Below, piece by piece: positions 5,705 through 5,991 of a DNA stretch of 5,991 bases. Made by a program: the position numbers and the translations under genes. Location: the NCBI GenBank assembly GCA_945865355.1, contig CAMBDN010000159.1, positions 1 through 5,991 of the forward strand. Reading direction: 5' to 3'. The notes beneath the pieces are model-generated. The model had not been told where the DNA came from. It saw only the letters and a program-made list of their open reading frames with translations, and did no database searches. This DNA comes from Legionella genomosp. 1 (lineage in GTDB: Bacteria > Pseudomonadota > Gammaproteobacteria > Legionellales > Legionellaceae). Within the stretch, counting starts at the first letter, position 1. Each line of letters starts with the position of its first letter.

Positions 5705-5761
5705 TGGTAACTGCTCGCCCCTGTTAGACACGCAGTGGCTGATAGGGGCGAGCAGTTACCA
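5705..5761. repeat. Long near-perfect hairpin, 23-bp arms
   Basis: The left arm, starting TGGTAACTGCTCGCCCCT, pairs with the right arm, ending AGGGGCGAGCAGTTACCA. Eighteen pairs are perfect and five more continue inward, two of them G-T. The 11-base loop itself can close CAC with GTG around GCA. It lacks a T-run on either side, so it is not a normal terminator in either direction. No flanking target duplication is visible. It could be a minimal mobile-element derivative, a pair of fused insertion-sequence ends, or a structured 5' end of an RNA. Confidence 0.75.
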
Positions 5762-5834
5762 TGGAGAGTTTTATGAGTTTGATACAAAATTGTATTAAAA
5801 AAATAAGGCTTGCGGGAACTAAATAAGGATTGAA

Positions 5835-5903
5835 ATGACCATTAAAAAAACTCTCATAGCAGCGGCTTTGGCTGTATCATCCCTCATAGAAGTTACGCAT
5901 TGA
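5835..5903 (+). pseudogene. Truncated start of an exported protein (signal peptide only)
   Basis: The 22-codon frame reads MTIKKTLIAAALAVSSL and then IEVTH before TGA. A lysine-rich start followed by an Ala/Leu hydrophobic core is a classic Sec signal peptide, and AAGGA sits 5 bases upstream of the ATG. The sequence loses protein character after about codon 17 (near 5885), where the converging gene from the right begins, so a rearrangement probably removed the mature part. It could instead be a genuine small hydrophobic peptide. A 21-codon frame (5761-5826) ending 8 bases upstream gives a basic peptide with no recognisable identity. Confidence 0.35.
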
Positions 5904-5991
5904 CAACAGCCTGAAATTTCGAATTCATATGCTCCATGCCTGGAGCGAATGACCCAATAAAAGAGGCAATAACCTCATTGAATAAATCACG
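5893..5991 (-). CDS. C-terminal end of an unidentified gene entering from the right edge
   Basis: The minus strand is open from the window edge to TAA at 5893-5895 and encodes RDLFNEVIASFIGSFAPG followed by MEHMNSKFQAVVNA. The composition looks like ordinary protein rather than random sequence, and the other frames here contain stops, but 32 codons are too few for identification. It converges with the signal-peptide remnant and overlaps it by 11 bases. Confidence 0.4.
   Translation of the reverse strand, partial: RDLFNEVIASFIGSFAPGMEHMNSKFQAVVNA

Noticed and set aside
5705..5761. Rho-independent terminator
   Set aside because: The stem is strong but neither strand has a T-run after it; on the plus strand it is followed by ATGGAGAG and on the minus strand by an A-run.

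Overview
The window looks like accessory or decaying DNA from a gammaproteobacterium, most plausibly a host-associated member of the Legionellales (Legionella/Coxiella/Berkiella-like). The reasons are moderate A+T content, a gammaproteobacterial-type branched-chain aminotransferase relic, several broken insertion sequences, and two large proteins with the look of secreted effectors. This placement is inference; no rRNA or other phylogenetic marker is present.

Layout. Bases 1-347 hold the 5' part of an insertion sequence on the minus strand, its transposase broken by two in-frame TGA codons. It abuts 348-973 (+), a decayed ilvE that lacks about its first hundred codons and carries a small internal deletion with frameshift. 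A strong hairpin follows at 1026-1044. Two intact minus-strand genes come next. The first transcribed is a 696-residue protein (2067-4157) with a good ribosome binding site, a clear extended -10 promoter, an acidic tryptophan-rich 30-residue tandem repeat and a C-terminal glycine-rich membrane hairpin. Downstream is a 248-residue protein (1126-1872) whose His and Cys motifs resemble the clan CD / C80-type cysteine protease fold of MARTX toxins.

Upstream of the large gene, the non-coding stretch 4158-4526 contains an 87-bp MITE-like element (4362-4448) with terminal inverted repeats and an exact 9-bp target duplication. An unrecognised 127-residue reading frame (4527-4910, minus) follows. Immediately beyond it is a 647-bp internally deleted insertion sequence (4929-5575) bounded by 24-bp inverted repeats, with the start and probable end of its transposase joined out of frame.

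The right end (5576-5991) is non-coding and repeat-rich. It has a cluster of TGATCA palindromes, five perfect copies of an 8-bp repeat, a consensus -10 hexamer, and a 23-bp-stem hairpin that begins where transcription from that hexamer would start. After these come a truncated signal-peptide-like start and the C-terminal 32 codons of a gene entering from the right edge on the minus strand.

Overall the region reads as two putative effector or toxin genes embedded in a graveyard of mobile-element and housekeeping-gene fragments. The two intact genes are collinear and may be functionally linked, but nothing in the sequence proves it.
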